Shown piece after piece: positions 26,790 to 35,002 of a stretch of 64,000 nt of DNA (its first letter is position 1; each line of letters starts with the position of its first letter). This DNA comes from a bacterium (GTDB lineage: Bacteria > Bacteroidota > Ignavibacteria > Ignavibacteriales > Ignavibacteriaceae), in contig JADJWC010000001.1 of assembly GCA_016716565.1 (NCBI GenBank), positions 806,001 through 870,000 on the forward strand. Direction: 5' to 3'. The notes under the pieces were generated by a model. The model was not told the DNA's origin, ran no database searches, and saw nothing but the letters and a program-made list of their open reading frames with translations. Both the position numbers and the translations under genes were made by a program.

Positions 26790-27459
26790 TCTTAAATTGA
26801 ACGGATTAATAATATCAGTAGAAGAAGGAACGACTATCCTTGAAGCAGCTCAGTTTATGGGATTCCCAATTCCAACTTTATGTCATATGGAAGGCTTATC
26901 ACCTTATGGTGCATGCCGTTTGTGTGTTGTTGAAGTTGGTGAAGGAGTAAAAGCAAAGCTTGTTACATCCTGTACTTCTGTTGTTCAGGAAGGAATGAGT
27001 GTTAGAACTGCTTCTAACCGTGTTGTAAAAGCAAGAAAGATGATAGTTGAACTTCTGCTTGCAACCTGTCCGCAATCTAAAGTAATACAGGATATTGCTT
27101 CCGAGCTTGGCGTTAGACAGCAGAGATTCAGACAAGAACATGAAGATTGCATTATGTGTGGTCTCTGTGTAAGAATGTGTGAAGAGCAGATGATGGCAAA
27201 AGCAATTGGGTTCCGTGGGCGGGGCGATCATCGCAGCATCGGAACACCATTCGACATCAAATCTGAAGTTTGCCGTTTGTGCGGCGGGTGTATTTACGTC
27301 TGTCCCGCCTGTCAGTTAAGATGCACTTACACTGAACCAGACAAAGCAATCTGTGGTGGCTGTATGAACCTGACACCACCTTGCTTAGAAAAAGAAAAAT
27401 TTGATAATATGATGTGTTACATGGATCCCTGTGTAGCATGCGAAATTAAAATTAAATAG
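26782..27459 (+). CDS. HoxU/NuoG-N-like iron-sulfur subunit
   Basis: 225 residues. An N-terminal plant-type [2Fe-2S] ferredoxin domain (Cys34, Cys45, Cys48, Cys64 in the pattern CHMEG, YGACRLC, TSC) is followed by two ferredoxin-type [4Fe-4S] motifs (CIMCGLCVRMC; CRLCGGCIYVCPAC) and further Cys (CGGCMNLTPPC, CYMDPCVAC). This resembles HoxU or the N-terminal part of NuoG/HydA without the hydrogenase H-cluster domain. It would be the electron wire between the flavoprotein and the glutamate synthase subunit. The first 8 bases overlap the preceding gene, and the next gene starts 13 bases on with a strong AGAGGAG ribosome-binding site. Confidence 0.9.
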   Translation: MVNLKLNGLIISVEEGTTILEAAQFMGFPIPTLCHMEGLSPYGACRLCVVEVGEGVKAKLVTSCTSVVQEGMSVRTASNRVVKARKMIVELLLATCPQSKVIQDIASELGVRQQRFRQEHEDCIMCGLCVRMCEEQMMAKAIGFRGRGDHRSIGTPFDIKSEVCRLCGGCIYVCPACQLRCTYTEPDKAICGGCMNLTPPCLEKEKFDNMMCYMDPCVACEIKIK

Positions 27460-27472
27460 AGGAGAATAAAAA

Positions 27473-29056
27473 ATGTTGTACTCAAGAGTAAATTCATCAG
27501 CAGCAACACTCACAAAAAACAGAACAGAAGGCTCAATCACACCTTCATCGGGAATGTGCGTTACCTGTGTTGATGGATGCATAGGTATGTGTGAAATCGG
27601 TAAGTCGGCTTATCGTGGTCACGAAGTAATCTATCCACAGCCATTCGGTGTAATCACCACAGCATCAGAAAAAATCTATCCCGTTGATTATTCTCACTTC
27701 AACATTATGGGAACAGCAGTTGGTGCTTATGGTATTGAAGCTGATAGTGACAAAGCTATTTTTCCAAATGTCAGGATCGATGTTACATTCGGTCACGATA
27801 AAGGAATACACTTTAAATATCCATGGATCATTCCCGGAATCGGGTCAACTAACATTGCGAAAAACAACTGGGAAGGATTAGCAATCGGTTCAGCACTTGC
27901 CGGTACCGGTTTAACAATCGGCGAAAATGTAACCGGTATGGATGTGGAGTCAATTATAAACAGAGGAAAAGTATTTGATACAGTTGATTTGAAGCGTAGA
28001 GTAAAGCTGTACAAAGATCATCAACGAAACGGATATGGTGCAATAGTAGTGCAGGCAAATGTTGAAGACACACGTCTTGGGGTTCAGGAATATGCAATCG
28101 ATAAACTTGGAGTTGAAGTTGTTGAACTTAAATGGGGACAGGGTGCAAAAGACATTGGCGGCGAAGTTAAGATAAGAGAATTGAAAAAAGCTCAGATGCT
28201 CTACGAACGCGGTTATGTAGTTCTTCCAAACCCAACGGATCCTCATGTTATTCAGGCATTCGAAAGAGGTGCATTTAAAGAATTCGAGCGTCACTCACGA
28301 CTTGGCATGGTTAGCGAAGAAGGATTTGCTAAAAGAGTTGATGAACTTAGAAAAGCTGGAGCAAAGTATATATTCTTAAAAACCGGTGCTTACCGTCCGG
28401 CAGATCTTGCACGTGCAGTTAAATTCTCATCAAAATATAAAATTGATTTGTTAACAGTTGATGGAGCCGGCGGTGGAACAGGAATGAGCCCGTGGAGAAT
28501 GATGAATGAATGGGGTGTTCCTCCGGTTGAACTTCATTCAATGCTTTATCAATATACAAAACAGCTTCACGATAAAGGTGAATATGTTCCAGCGTTAGCT
28601 GTTGCCGGCGGATTTACATTTGAAGATCAGATATTCAAAGGACTTGCACTTGGGGCACCTTTTGTAAAACTTGTGGGAATGGCACGTTCGCCAATCGCCG
28701 CTGCGATGGTTGGGAAAACAATTGGTCGCGCTGTTCAGGAAGGACAGCTTCCTGTTTATGTTGAAAGATTTGGAAACAGTATCGACGAGATATTTGTAAC
28801 TGCGAGCGAGTTAAGAAAAGAGCTCGGTAATTCTGAATTCGAAGCCTTACCTCCGGGAGCTATTGGATTATATACTTACTATGAAAGATTAGGTCAGGGA
28901 TTAAAACAATTAATGAATGGCAGTAGAAAATTTGCTCCTGAATTTATTACCCGTGATGATATTGCAGCACTAACTCATGAAGCTGCGGAGATAAGTGGAA
29001 TCAAATACATTACTGAAGTAGATAAGGAAGAAGCACAAAATATTCTGAACGCGTAG
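27473..29056 (+). CDS. FMN-binding glutamate synthase, single-domain type
   Basis: 527 residues of the GltB FMN/synthase domain without the glutaminase or C-terminal beta-helix domains. FMN-barrel motifs are visible: KYIFLKTGAYRPADLA, TVDGAGGGTGMSPW, AVAGGFTFEDQIFKGLALGA and VKLVGMARSP. The N-terminus carries a CVTCVDGCIGMC cluster (~28-39) that could bind a [4Fe-4S] centre. The enzyme should reduce 2-oxoglutarate plus ammonia or glutamine-derived nitrogen to glutamate. With no glutaminase domain, an ammonia donor or a partner subunit is implied. It is the last gene of the operon with the diaphorase subunits, which presumably supply its electrons. A hairpin follows. Confidence 0.9.
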   Translation: MLYSRVNSSAATLTKNRTEGSITPSSGMCVTCVDGCIGMCEIGKSAYRGHEVIYPQPFGVITTASEKIYPVDYSHFNIMGTAVGAYGIEADSDKAIFPNVRIDVTFGHDKGIHFKYPWIIPGIGSTNIAKNNWEGLAIGSALAGTGLTIGENVTGMDVESIINRGKVFDTVDLKRRVKLYKDHQRNGYGAIVVQANVEDTRLGVQEYAIDKLGVEVVELKWGQGAKDIGGEVKIRELKKAQMLYERGYVVLPNPTDPHVIQAFERGAFKEFERHSRLGMVSEEGFAKRVDELRKAGAKYIFLKTGAYRPADLARAVKFSSKYKIDLLTVDGAGGGTGMSPWRMMNEWGVPPVELHSMLYQYTKQLHDKGEYVPALAVAGGFTFEDQIFKGLALGAPFVKLVGMARSPIAAAMVGKTIGRAVQEGQLPVYVERFGNSIDEIFVTASELRKELGNSEFEALPPGAIGLYTYYERLGQGLKQLMNGSRKFAPEFITRDDIAALTHEAAEISGIKYITEVDKEEAQNILNA

Positions 29057-29083
29057 ACAATTTTATTGACAAGTTATTATTTT

Positions 29084-29110
29084 AATGCAACACCATTCCG
29101 GTGTTGCATT
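29084..29110 (+). terminator. Hairpin after glutamate synthase operon
   Basis: Perfect 11-bp stem AATGCAACACC / GGTGTTGCATT with a 5-base loop. The T tract downstream is weak (ATTGATATAT), so termination may be inefficient. Confidence 0.55.
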
Positions 29111-29175
29111 ATTGATATATCAAACAATAAAGAATAATGTGTAGTCATTCCCGAAATTAATAGGATATAGTAATA

Positions 29176-29601
29176 GTGTTTTTATCAAAAATCATTTATA
29201 AAATCTCATTCATTCTTCTTCTATGTATCATTTTCTCGTGTGACGTAACCGAACCTGTAAAAAGTTTGACTGCAAGAACTAATAAAACGAGCTATACTTC
29301 TTCTGAACTTGTTTTAGTTACTTTAAATAATAGTCTTGATAAAGACATATATCTTCAAAAGTGTGGTGGTAAGATATATCGTTACTTTGAAAAACTAGAT
29401 TCTATACCTTCAAGTGGTTGGGTTACGGTTTTTGTTTGCAGACCACTTGTCTCTTTTGAGTTGAAATCAAGCAATAAATACTCTGATACTTTAGCTTTTT
29501 TACCCGGATCCTATCGTTTAAAATATCGTTATGATTTTGAAGAAATAAATCCAGAGATATTCCAACAAGAGTTAATTACCAATACTTTTTCTGTTAAATG
29601 A
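29176..29601 (+). CDS. Small lipoprotein
   Basis: 141 residues with a GTG start. The signal peptide ends LLCIIFSC, and the mature protein begins CDVTEPVKS. The rest forms a short beta-rich domain (LVLVTLNNSLDKDIYLQKCGG, SWVTVF-like strands, YRLKYRYDFEEI), perhaps an intracellular-proteinase-inhibitor or immunoglobulin-like fold. No catalytic motif is seen. It shares the CDxTEP start with the lipoprotein at 6699. Function unknown. Confidence 0.65.
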   Translation: MFLSKIIYKISFILLLCIIFSCDVTEPVKSLTARTNKTSYTSSELVLVTLNNSLDKDIYLQKCGGKIYRYFEKLDSIPSSGWVTVFVCRPLVSFELKSSNKYSDTLAFLPGSYRLKYRYDFEEINPEIFQQELITNTFSVK

Positions 29602-29671
29602 TTTTTTAATCAGGAACATTTCTCTCCAGGCAAAGTAAAAGGTTTAGATTTTAACTAAACCGGAGGTTACA

Positions 29672-30325
29672 ATGCCGTCTCTAAAAAATCCCAAAGCAGA
29701 TTTAAGAAAGCTTTATTATCGCACTTTTGAAGCAAGCCTGATTTTATCACTTGCAGTAATTGTAGCTGCTTTTAAATTCTCTCCTCAAATTTCTAAAATA
29801 GAATCAGTGAAAACAGATCCTCAGGAAATAATCAAGATAGAAGATATTATTAACACAGTGCAAAAACCTGATATTCCACCGCCTCCAAAAGCTCCGGAAA
29901 TTATTGCCGCGACCATTGATGATCTGCCGGATGATTTTGTTCTACCTGATATTGATGATGTTGAGCCTGTAAAACTCCCCGATAAACCACCAACAAAACC
30001 TGATATAGATTTGTCGGACGAGATTTTTATTGAAATTCCAGAAGAACTTCCATCACCAGTCGGTGGATTGAAAACTCTACAGGAAAAAGTTCACTACACT
30101 GAAATTGCCAGAAGAGCAGGTGTAGAAGGTACAGTTTTCATTGAAGCAAGAATTGATAAAAATGGAAATGTAGTTGATGCATTTGTTAAAAAGGGACTCG
30201 GCGCAGGTCTTGATGCAGAGGCATTAAATGCAGTCAAATCGACAAAGTTTATTCCCGGTAAACAGCGCGGTAAAGCAGTAAATGTAAGGATGGTTATCCC
30301 TATCAAGTTTGTGCTGAAGGGATAG
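29672..30325 (+). CDS. TonB energy-transducer protein
   Basis: 217 residues: one N-terminal membrane segment (~20-40; ASLILSLAVIVAAF), a long Pro/Asp-rich periplasmic linker (PDIPPPPKAPEI, PDKPPTKPDID) and a C-terminal TonB domain (~135-217; ARRAGVEGTVFIEARID, GLDAEALNAVKSTKFIPG). It should couple the proton gradient to outer-membrane receptors such as the one at 40539. ExbB and ExbD are not adjacent. An ACCGGAGG ribosome-binding site supports the ATG. Confidence 0.9.
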   Translation: MPSLKNPKADLRKLYYRTFEASLILSLAVIVAAFKFSPQISKIESVKTDPQEIIKIEDIINTVQKPDIPPPPKAPEIIAATIDDLPDDFVLPDIDDVEPVKLPDKPPTKPDIDLSDEIFIEIPEELPSPVGGLKTLQEKVHYTEIARRAGVEGTVFIEARIDKNGNVVDAFVKKGLGAGLDAEALNAVKSTKFIPGKQRGKAVNVRMVIPIKFVLKG

Positions 30326-30560
30326 TTTCAAGAGTAATTTATCCTGTCTCACTTTATAAATGTGAGAATATTCTCAGAATTGGCGAATCCATTTCAAACA
30401 ATTATCACCTAATGGCTTATAATTAAGCAATTTAATTTGCACATAAATTGAGTAGAAACAGCGAATAACAATCTTCAGTTATTTGAGAACTAATCATACA
30501 AATTCAAAAATAAAACTTAAATTAGATTTATAAATAAAATTAATTTCATTGGGGTCAATT

Positions 30561-33269
30561 ATGACTAAATACTTTTTACTTTTTACTTTATTTCTTTTCA
30601 CAACACTTAATGTTTTCCCGCAGAATTACAAAGAAGTGAGAATATATCTCAACAGCAAATCTGATATTCAAACTCTGATGAATGCCGGAATGCAGTTCGA
30701 TCACTTTAACTTTAACAGAAACAATTCGATTGATGTATTCGTCGATGAAAATGATTTCTCAATTCTTCAGTCAACTGGATTTAACCATGAAGTTTTGATT
30801 GAAGATTGGTTCTCACATTATGCAAATCTTCCGACGATGAGCGAAGCAGAAAAAAATCTGGAATTACAAAAAGTTGAACAGGATTTTGGAGTAACCGGAT
30901 TTAATTACGGCTCAATGGGTGGTTTTTATACCCTCGCTGAAGTTAATGCGGAGCTGGACGAAATGTATAATCTATTTCCCAATCTGATAACACAGAAATT
31001 TTCTATTGGCAATACGATTGAGGGAAGACCAATTTATATGGTTAAAATTTCTGACAATCCTTCTGTGAGCGAGAGTGAACCACAAGTACTTTATACAGCA
31101 CTTCATCACGCAAGAGAACCCCAAAGTATGGAACAAATGATTTTCTTCATGTTCTATCTGCTTGAAAATTATGGAACTGATCCTGAAGTAACTTACCTCG
31201 TGAATAACAGAGAACTATACTTTGTTCCCGTTATTAATGCTGATGGATATCAATATAACTATACTACAAATCCCGGTGGCGGCGGAATGTGGAGAAAGAA
31301 CCGAAGACTTAATACCGGCGGTAGCTATGGAGTAGATTTAAATAGAAATTACGGACCTGAACCGTACTGGAATTCATCGTATGGTGGTTCAAGTACAACT
31401 CCGAGCAGTGATACTTACAGAGGCAACGCTCCATTCTCTGAGCCTGAAACCATAGCTTTGAAAAATTTTCTGGCGTCCAAGAACTTTAGTAATGTGCTTA
31501 ACTATCATACCTATGGAAATTATCTGATTTATCCATATGGATGTTTTCCGTGGTTAACTGCGGACTCGTTAACATTTTCTGAATTCGCAAGTGATATTAC
31601 CGCTTACAATGGTTACCTAGCAGGAACTGCAATGGAAACAGTAGGATATAGTGTGAGAGGAACGAGCGATGATTATGCATATGATGGAGATATCTTAGCG
31701 AACAAAGGTAAAATTTTTGCAATGACTCCTGAGGTTGGAACAACCGGTTTTTGGCCAACACAGAGTGAGATCATTCCTCTTGCATTAGAGAATCTGCAGC
31801 CAAACTTATATTATGCATGGGTTGCTGGTGAGTCAATTCATCTGGAGAATGCGAACTTTTCACAGCAATATTTTAATCCTGGTGATGTTGTTAATATGCT
31901 TCCTTCGTTTAGAAACAAAGGACTTTCAACAGGTTATAATGTTGGAGTAACTGTTAACTCTTTAAGTGGATTTGCAACAATTAATTCCGGAAGTACGGCA
32001 ATGGATTCTATTCAGGCAAGATCTTCTGCGCAAGTTACTGTACCGTTGACTTTTACAATTTCTCCGACCGCTCCTGCTGAGGAAGAAATTCAGCTTGAGT
32101 TTGTAATCAGCTTGAACTCAAGTGTTGTCAGGAAGGATACTATTAGTTTGATTATTGGCACACCGGTATTCGTGTTTGCTGATACAACTAATAATCCTCC
32201 AAATTTATGGACGCTTACAAGCAACAACAGCAAATTCTGGGAAGCAACAACCACATCATTTCATACTGCACCGAATTCTTATACCGATAGTAAAATAGGA
32301 AATTACCTTAGCAGTGCTGTAGTTACTATGACTCTGACTAATGCCATCAATCTTACGACTTATGTCAATCCAAGATTAATATTCTGGACAAAATATGATA
32401 TCGAAAGCAACTGGGATTATGGTCAGGTTGATATATCCTCAAATAACGGAACGACATGGTTTCCGCTGCAAGGACAGTACACCGAACCCGGCGTTGGTAG
32501 TTTTCAACCAAATGGTGAACCGCTTTATGACGGAATAAGAACCAATTGGGTAAGGGAGGAAATTAGTCTCGCATCTTATAAAGCAGCACAGAATAAAATT
32601 AGATTTCAACTGAATGCTGACGGATATATCGAGCGTGATGGTTGGTACGTTGATGATATCGGAATTATCATTTACCAGATCATACCCGTTGAAATGCTTA
32701 CATTCTCTGCCAATGTCAGATCAAATACTGTTGAACTTAACTGGTCAACAGCTTCTGAAATGAACAATCGAATGTTTGAGATTCAAAGAGCTGATGGAAA
32801 TGCCGGTCAAAATAATATGAATTGGATTACAATCGGTTACGTTGAAGGAAAGGGGACAACTACAGAAAGAAGCGACTATTCATTTACCGATAAATCACCA
32901 GTTAGCGGTGTTTCATACTATAGATTAAAGCAGATTGATTTTGATGGAACGTTCAAAATACTTAATGCCGAAATGGTTGAATTCTCTTTTGTGAAAGAAT
33001 ATTCTTTAGAACAGAACTATCCAAATCCATTTAATCCATCAACAGTAATCAATTATTCTATCCCGGTTGATGGAAACGTAGAACTTGTTGTTTACAACAT
33101 TCTCGGTTCTGAAGTAGCAGTACTTGTTAACGAATACAAAGAAGCGGGAAATTACTCCGTTGAATTTTCAACTGAAGAAATTAAGAACAACTTAGGATCA
33201 GGTATATATATCTATAAACTGAAGTCTGGTTCGTTTACTCAGACAAGGAAGATGGTAGTTCTAAAATAA
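30561..33269 (+). CDS. Secreted M14 zinc carboxypeptidase with T9SS sorting domain
   Basis: 902 residues from the ATG at 30561 (GGGG 7 bases upstream), with a signal peptide (MTKYFLLFTLFLFTTLNVFP). The M14 domain (~115-430) has zinc ligands His183 and Glu186 in HHAREP and His316 in NYHTYGNY. The catalytic Glu391 lies in MTPEVG, all as in carboxypeptidase T. It is followed by a CARDB-like domain (~435-540), a MAM/jelly-roll-like domain (~545-700) and the C-terminal type A sorting domain (EQNYPNPFNPSTVINYSIP ... KMVVLK). It should be exported by the type IX system, cleaved at the tail and act outside the cell on peptides. Confidence 0.92.
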   Translation: MTKYFLLFTLFLFTTLNVFPQNYKEVRIYLNSKSDIQTLMNAGMQFDHFNFNRNNSIDVFVDENDFSILQSTGFNHEVLIEDWFSHYANLPTMSEAEKNLELQKVEQDFGVTGFNYGSMGGFYTLAEVNAELDEMYNLFPNLITQKFSIGNTIEGRPIYMVKISDNPSVSESEPQVLYTALHHAREPQSMEQMIFFMFYLLENYGTDPEVTYLVNNRELYFVPVINADGYQYNYTTNPGGGGMWRKNRRLNTGGSYGVDLNRNYGPEPYWNSSYGGSSTTPSSDTYRGNAPFSEPETIALKNFLASKNFSNVLNYHTYGNYLIYPYGCFPWLTADSLTFSEFASDITAYNGYLAGTAMETVGYSVRGTSDDYAYDGDILANKGKIFAMTPEVGTTGFWPTQSEIIPLALENLQPNLYYAWVAGESIHLENANFSQQYFNPGDVVNMLPSFRNKGLSTGYNVGVTVNSLSGFATINSGSTAMDSIQARSSAQVTVPLTFTISPTAPAEEEIQLEFVISLNSSVVRKDTISLIIGTPVFVFADTTNNPPNLWTLTSNNSKFWEATTTSFHTAPNSYTDSKIGNYLSSAVVTMTLTNAINLTTYVNPRLIFWTKYDIESNWDYGQVDISSNNGTTWFPLQGQYTEPGVGSFQPNGEPLYDGIRTNWVREEISLASYKAAQNKIRFQLNADGYIERDGWYVDDIGIIIYQIIPVEMLTFSANVRSNTVELNWSTASEMNNRMFEIQRADGNAGQNNMNWITIGYVEGKGTTTERSDYSFTDKSPVSGVSYYRLKQIDFDGTFKILNAEMVEFSFVKEYSLEQNYPNPFNPSTVINYSIPVDGNVELVVYNILGSEVAVLVNEYKEAGNYSVEFSTEEIKNNLGSGIYIYKLKSGSFTQTRKMVVLK

Positions 33270-33286
33270 GAGTAAGATTAAGAAAA

Positions 33287-33310
33287 AGAGTAAGAAAAAA
33301 GACTTACTCT
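33287..33310. terminator. Bidirectional hairpin between convergent genes
   Basis: Stem AGAGTAAG / CTTACTCT with A-rich flanks, sitting between the M14 gene and the convergent HAD gene and overlapping the latter's stop codon. The T runs on either side are short. Confidence 0.5.
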
Positions 33311-33942
33311 AAAATATTTATCAATTCTTCAAGGCCGGATATTAAAAAGTCCGGCTTTTCTTTTTCAAGTTGCTCTTCTGTTCTGTAACCGTAAAGCGCA
33401 CCGCAGGTTTTTGCACCCGCACTTATCCCGCATTGAATATCAAGTTCTGTATCGCCCACCATCAATGTTTCAGAGGTTTTAATTTTCAGTTCGTTACAGA
33501 TAAATATCAGTGGTTCTGGTGAAGGTTTGTGTGCAAGTCCATCTCTTCTTCCCATCAAATAATTAAATGAAGGACGAAGATTAAAGTGATCAATTATTTT
33601 TTCTGCCTGATCCTGTACTTTTGTAGTGAGAAGTGAAACTTTAATATTTTTTTCAAAGAGATATTGAAGTGTATGTTGAACTTCCGGATAAAGATATGAT
33701 GAATCCATATACTCAAAGTAGAAAGCTTTATAAATAGTAATAAATTTCTCGAAGTCCGGAACCTCAATATTCAATTTCTCGAAGATGTCAACAAAATGCA
33801 TTCCGATCATATTCGTGAAAATATCTTCGTCTATTTTGTAATTAATACTTAATTGATCGAGAGCAACTTTAGTGCTTTCGAGAATAGTATCTCTTGAATC
33901 AACAAGCGTTCCGTCCAGATCGAAACAAACGTGTTTAATCAT
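33304..33942 (-). CDS. HAD-family phosphatase (phosphoglycolate phosphatase-like)
   Basis: 212 residues with HAD motif I HVCFDLDGTLVDS, motif II SLLTTK, motif III Lys in GLAHKPSPEPL and motif IV MVGDTELDIQCG, plus an all-alpha cap domain (~18-80). This is the Gph/PGP-like class that removes phosphate from small metabolites such as 2-phosphoglycolate or pyrophosphate (PpaX). The substrate is not fixed by sequence. Its ATG overlaps the stop of the upstream CxxC mini-gene by 8 bases, so the two are coupled. Confidence 0.88.
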   Translation of the reverse strand: MIKHVCFDLDGTLVDSRDTILESTKVALDQLSINYKIDEDIFTNMIGMHFVDIFEKLNIEVPDFEKFITIYKAFYFEYMDSSYLYPEVQHTLQYLFEKNIKVSLLTTKVQDQAEKIIDHFNLRPSFNYLMGRRDGLAHKPSPEPLIFICNELKIKTSETLMVGDTELDIQCGISAGAKTCGALYGYRTEEQLEKEKPDFLISGLEELINILE

Positions 33943-34120
33943 TCTCTGATTTATCTTTCTCCCGTTTCTCCTGTGAAATGATCGGGGGATGAGCTTCTTC
34001 CCCTCTGCAGCACTCGTCTATGTTTATTCCGCAGACGGCACATTGACCATGTCCGTGAACCCAGATGATTGCTGTTTGCTGATTGCACCAGTTACAGATT
34101 ATTTGCTGCTTCTTATCCAT
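33935..34120 (-). CDS. Small Cys-rich protein upstream of HAD phosphatase
   Basis: 61 residues with CNWC, CAVCG and ECC motifs and an interspersed WVHGHGQ, suggesting one or two zinc-ribbon sites, then a charged tail. It overlaps the start of the HAD gene by 8 bases, which argues that it is translated. No family was recognised. Confidence 0.6.
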   Translation of the reverse strand: MDKKQQIICNWCNQQTAIIWVHGHGQCAVCGINIDECCRGEEAHPPIISQEKREKDKSEND

Positions 34121-34460
34121 CCTGTCGATTTATAAATTCAAATTTTTTCTGCAAATATATGAAAGAGAAGGGTATAACAGTTGAAAAAAACGCTGCAAGG
34201 GGAATTTGCTTTTATAAAATAAAAGTTGAAATTTTTAAACGGGTAGCAAAAACAATTTTCTGACTCAAATAAAAATTGATAGTATCTGGAAGTAATTCTT
34301 AGAAGATAAGGACCTGAGCAGGTAAAAATAACTTTTGGCAGCGTTAAATATTTTATTTTTGAAATAATTAAGCGATCATTGACAATAGTTTTACGGTACG
34401 ATTTTTAGCATTGGGAAAACGATTAACTAATTCAATAAATAAACCTAATAAGGAGATATA
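34121..34460. other. 340-base gap without a convincing gene
   Basis: A divergent intergenic region between the Cys-rich mini-gene and a secreted-protein gene. The only plus-strand frame overlaps the mini-gene and has no known motif. It probably holds the promoters of both genes. A TATTTTTG box at 34354 and a TTGACA at 34379 occur, but neither has a well-spaced partner. Confidence 0.4.
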
Positions 34461-34883
34461 ATGAAAAAAATCAATTTTCTGTTCCTTCTCACGATGTTCT
34501 TTTCAGTCGCTGTGATCAACTCAAATGTTTTCGCACAAGCTGAACCGGTAATGTATTTCTGCGAAAGGTATGACGACTACGACGGTGAAATCGGAGTAAG
34601 CGACAGATTTACAAAAGGTCATATCACTGTTATGGTAAAAGCTGATGACGCACTCAGACTTAAAGATGTTGCGATACAGTATGATATGTACAATTTCAGA
34701 TCAGGGAAGTTTGAATATTATAAAAAATTCTATTTCACTATTGACAGAGATATGAAATATGTTTTCTTTGCAAGAAATGACGAAAGCGATATGGAATTTG
34801 AAGAAGCAGGATTTTATCGTGTGTTCCTGCTCGATGAGGACGATAAAACTGTAACAAGTGCACTGATTGAAATCATCGACTAA
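34461..34883 (+). CDS. Secreted protein of unknown function
   Basis: 140 residues with a clear signal peptide (MKKINFLFLLTMFFSVAVINSNVFA cut near residue 26) and an AAGGAGAT ribosome-binding site. The mature domain is acidic and beta-rich (YFCERYDDYDGEIG, HITVMVKADDALRL, YKKFYFTIDRDMKYVFFA, GFYRVFLLDEDDKTV). A similar layout occurs in small periplasmic proteins of Ignavibacteria relatives, but no function is known to me. The gene is single, closed by a strong terminator. Confidence 0.72.
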   Translation: MKKINFLFLLTMFFSVAVINSNVFAQAEPVMYFCERYDDYDGEIGVSDRFTKGHITVMVKADDALRLKDVAIQYDMYNFRSGKFEYYKKFYFTIDRDMKYVFFARNDESDMEFEEAGFYRVFLLDEDDKTVTSALIEIID

Positions 34884-34902
34884 CCTGAATATCATTTTCG
34901 AT

Positions 34903-34927
34903 AGGCGGTTCAGTACCGCCTTTTTTA
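34903..34927 (+). terminator. Terminator after secreted-protein gene
   Basis: 7-bp stem AGGCGGT / ACCGCCT with a TCAGT loop, followed by TTTTTTATTTT. Confidence 0.88.
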
Positions 34928-35002
34928 TTTTAAAAGCATTTCTACCTCGAACAATTTTCATAAAAGCATTAACTTTGTGTAAAGTATTTTCAACTAAAGA
35001 AA

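Noticed and set aside
22725..27459. [FeFe] hydrogenase HydABC
   Set aside because: The NuoE, NuoF and HoxU-like parts are present but no H-cluster domain exists; the partner is a glutamate synthase.
34069..34263. Plus-strand frame opposite the Cys-rich mini-gene
   Set aside because: It lies antisense to the mini-gene and has no family motif; the minus-strand gene is supported by CxxC motifs and overlap with the HAD gene.
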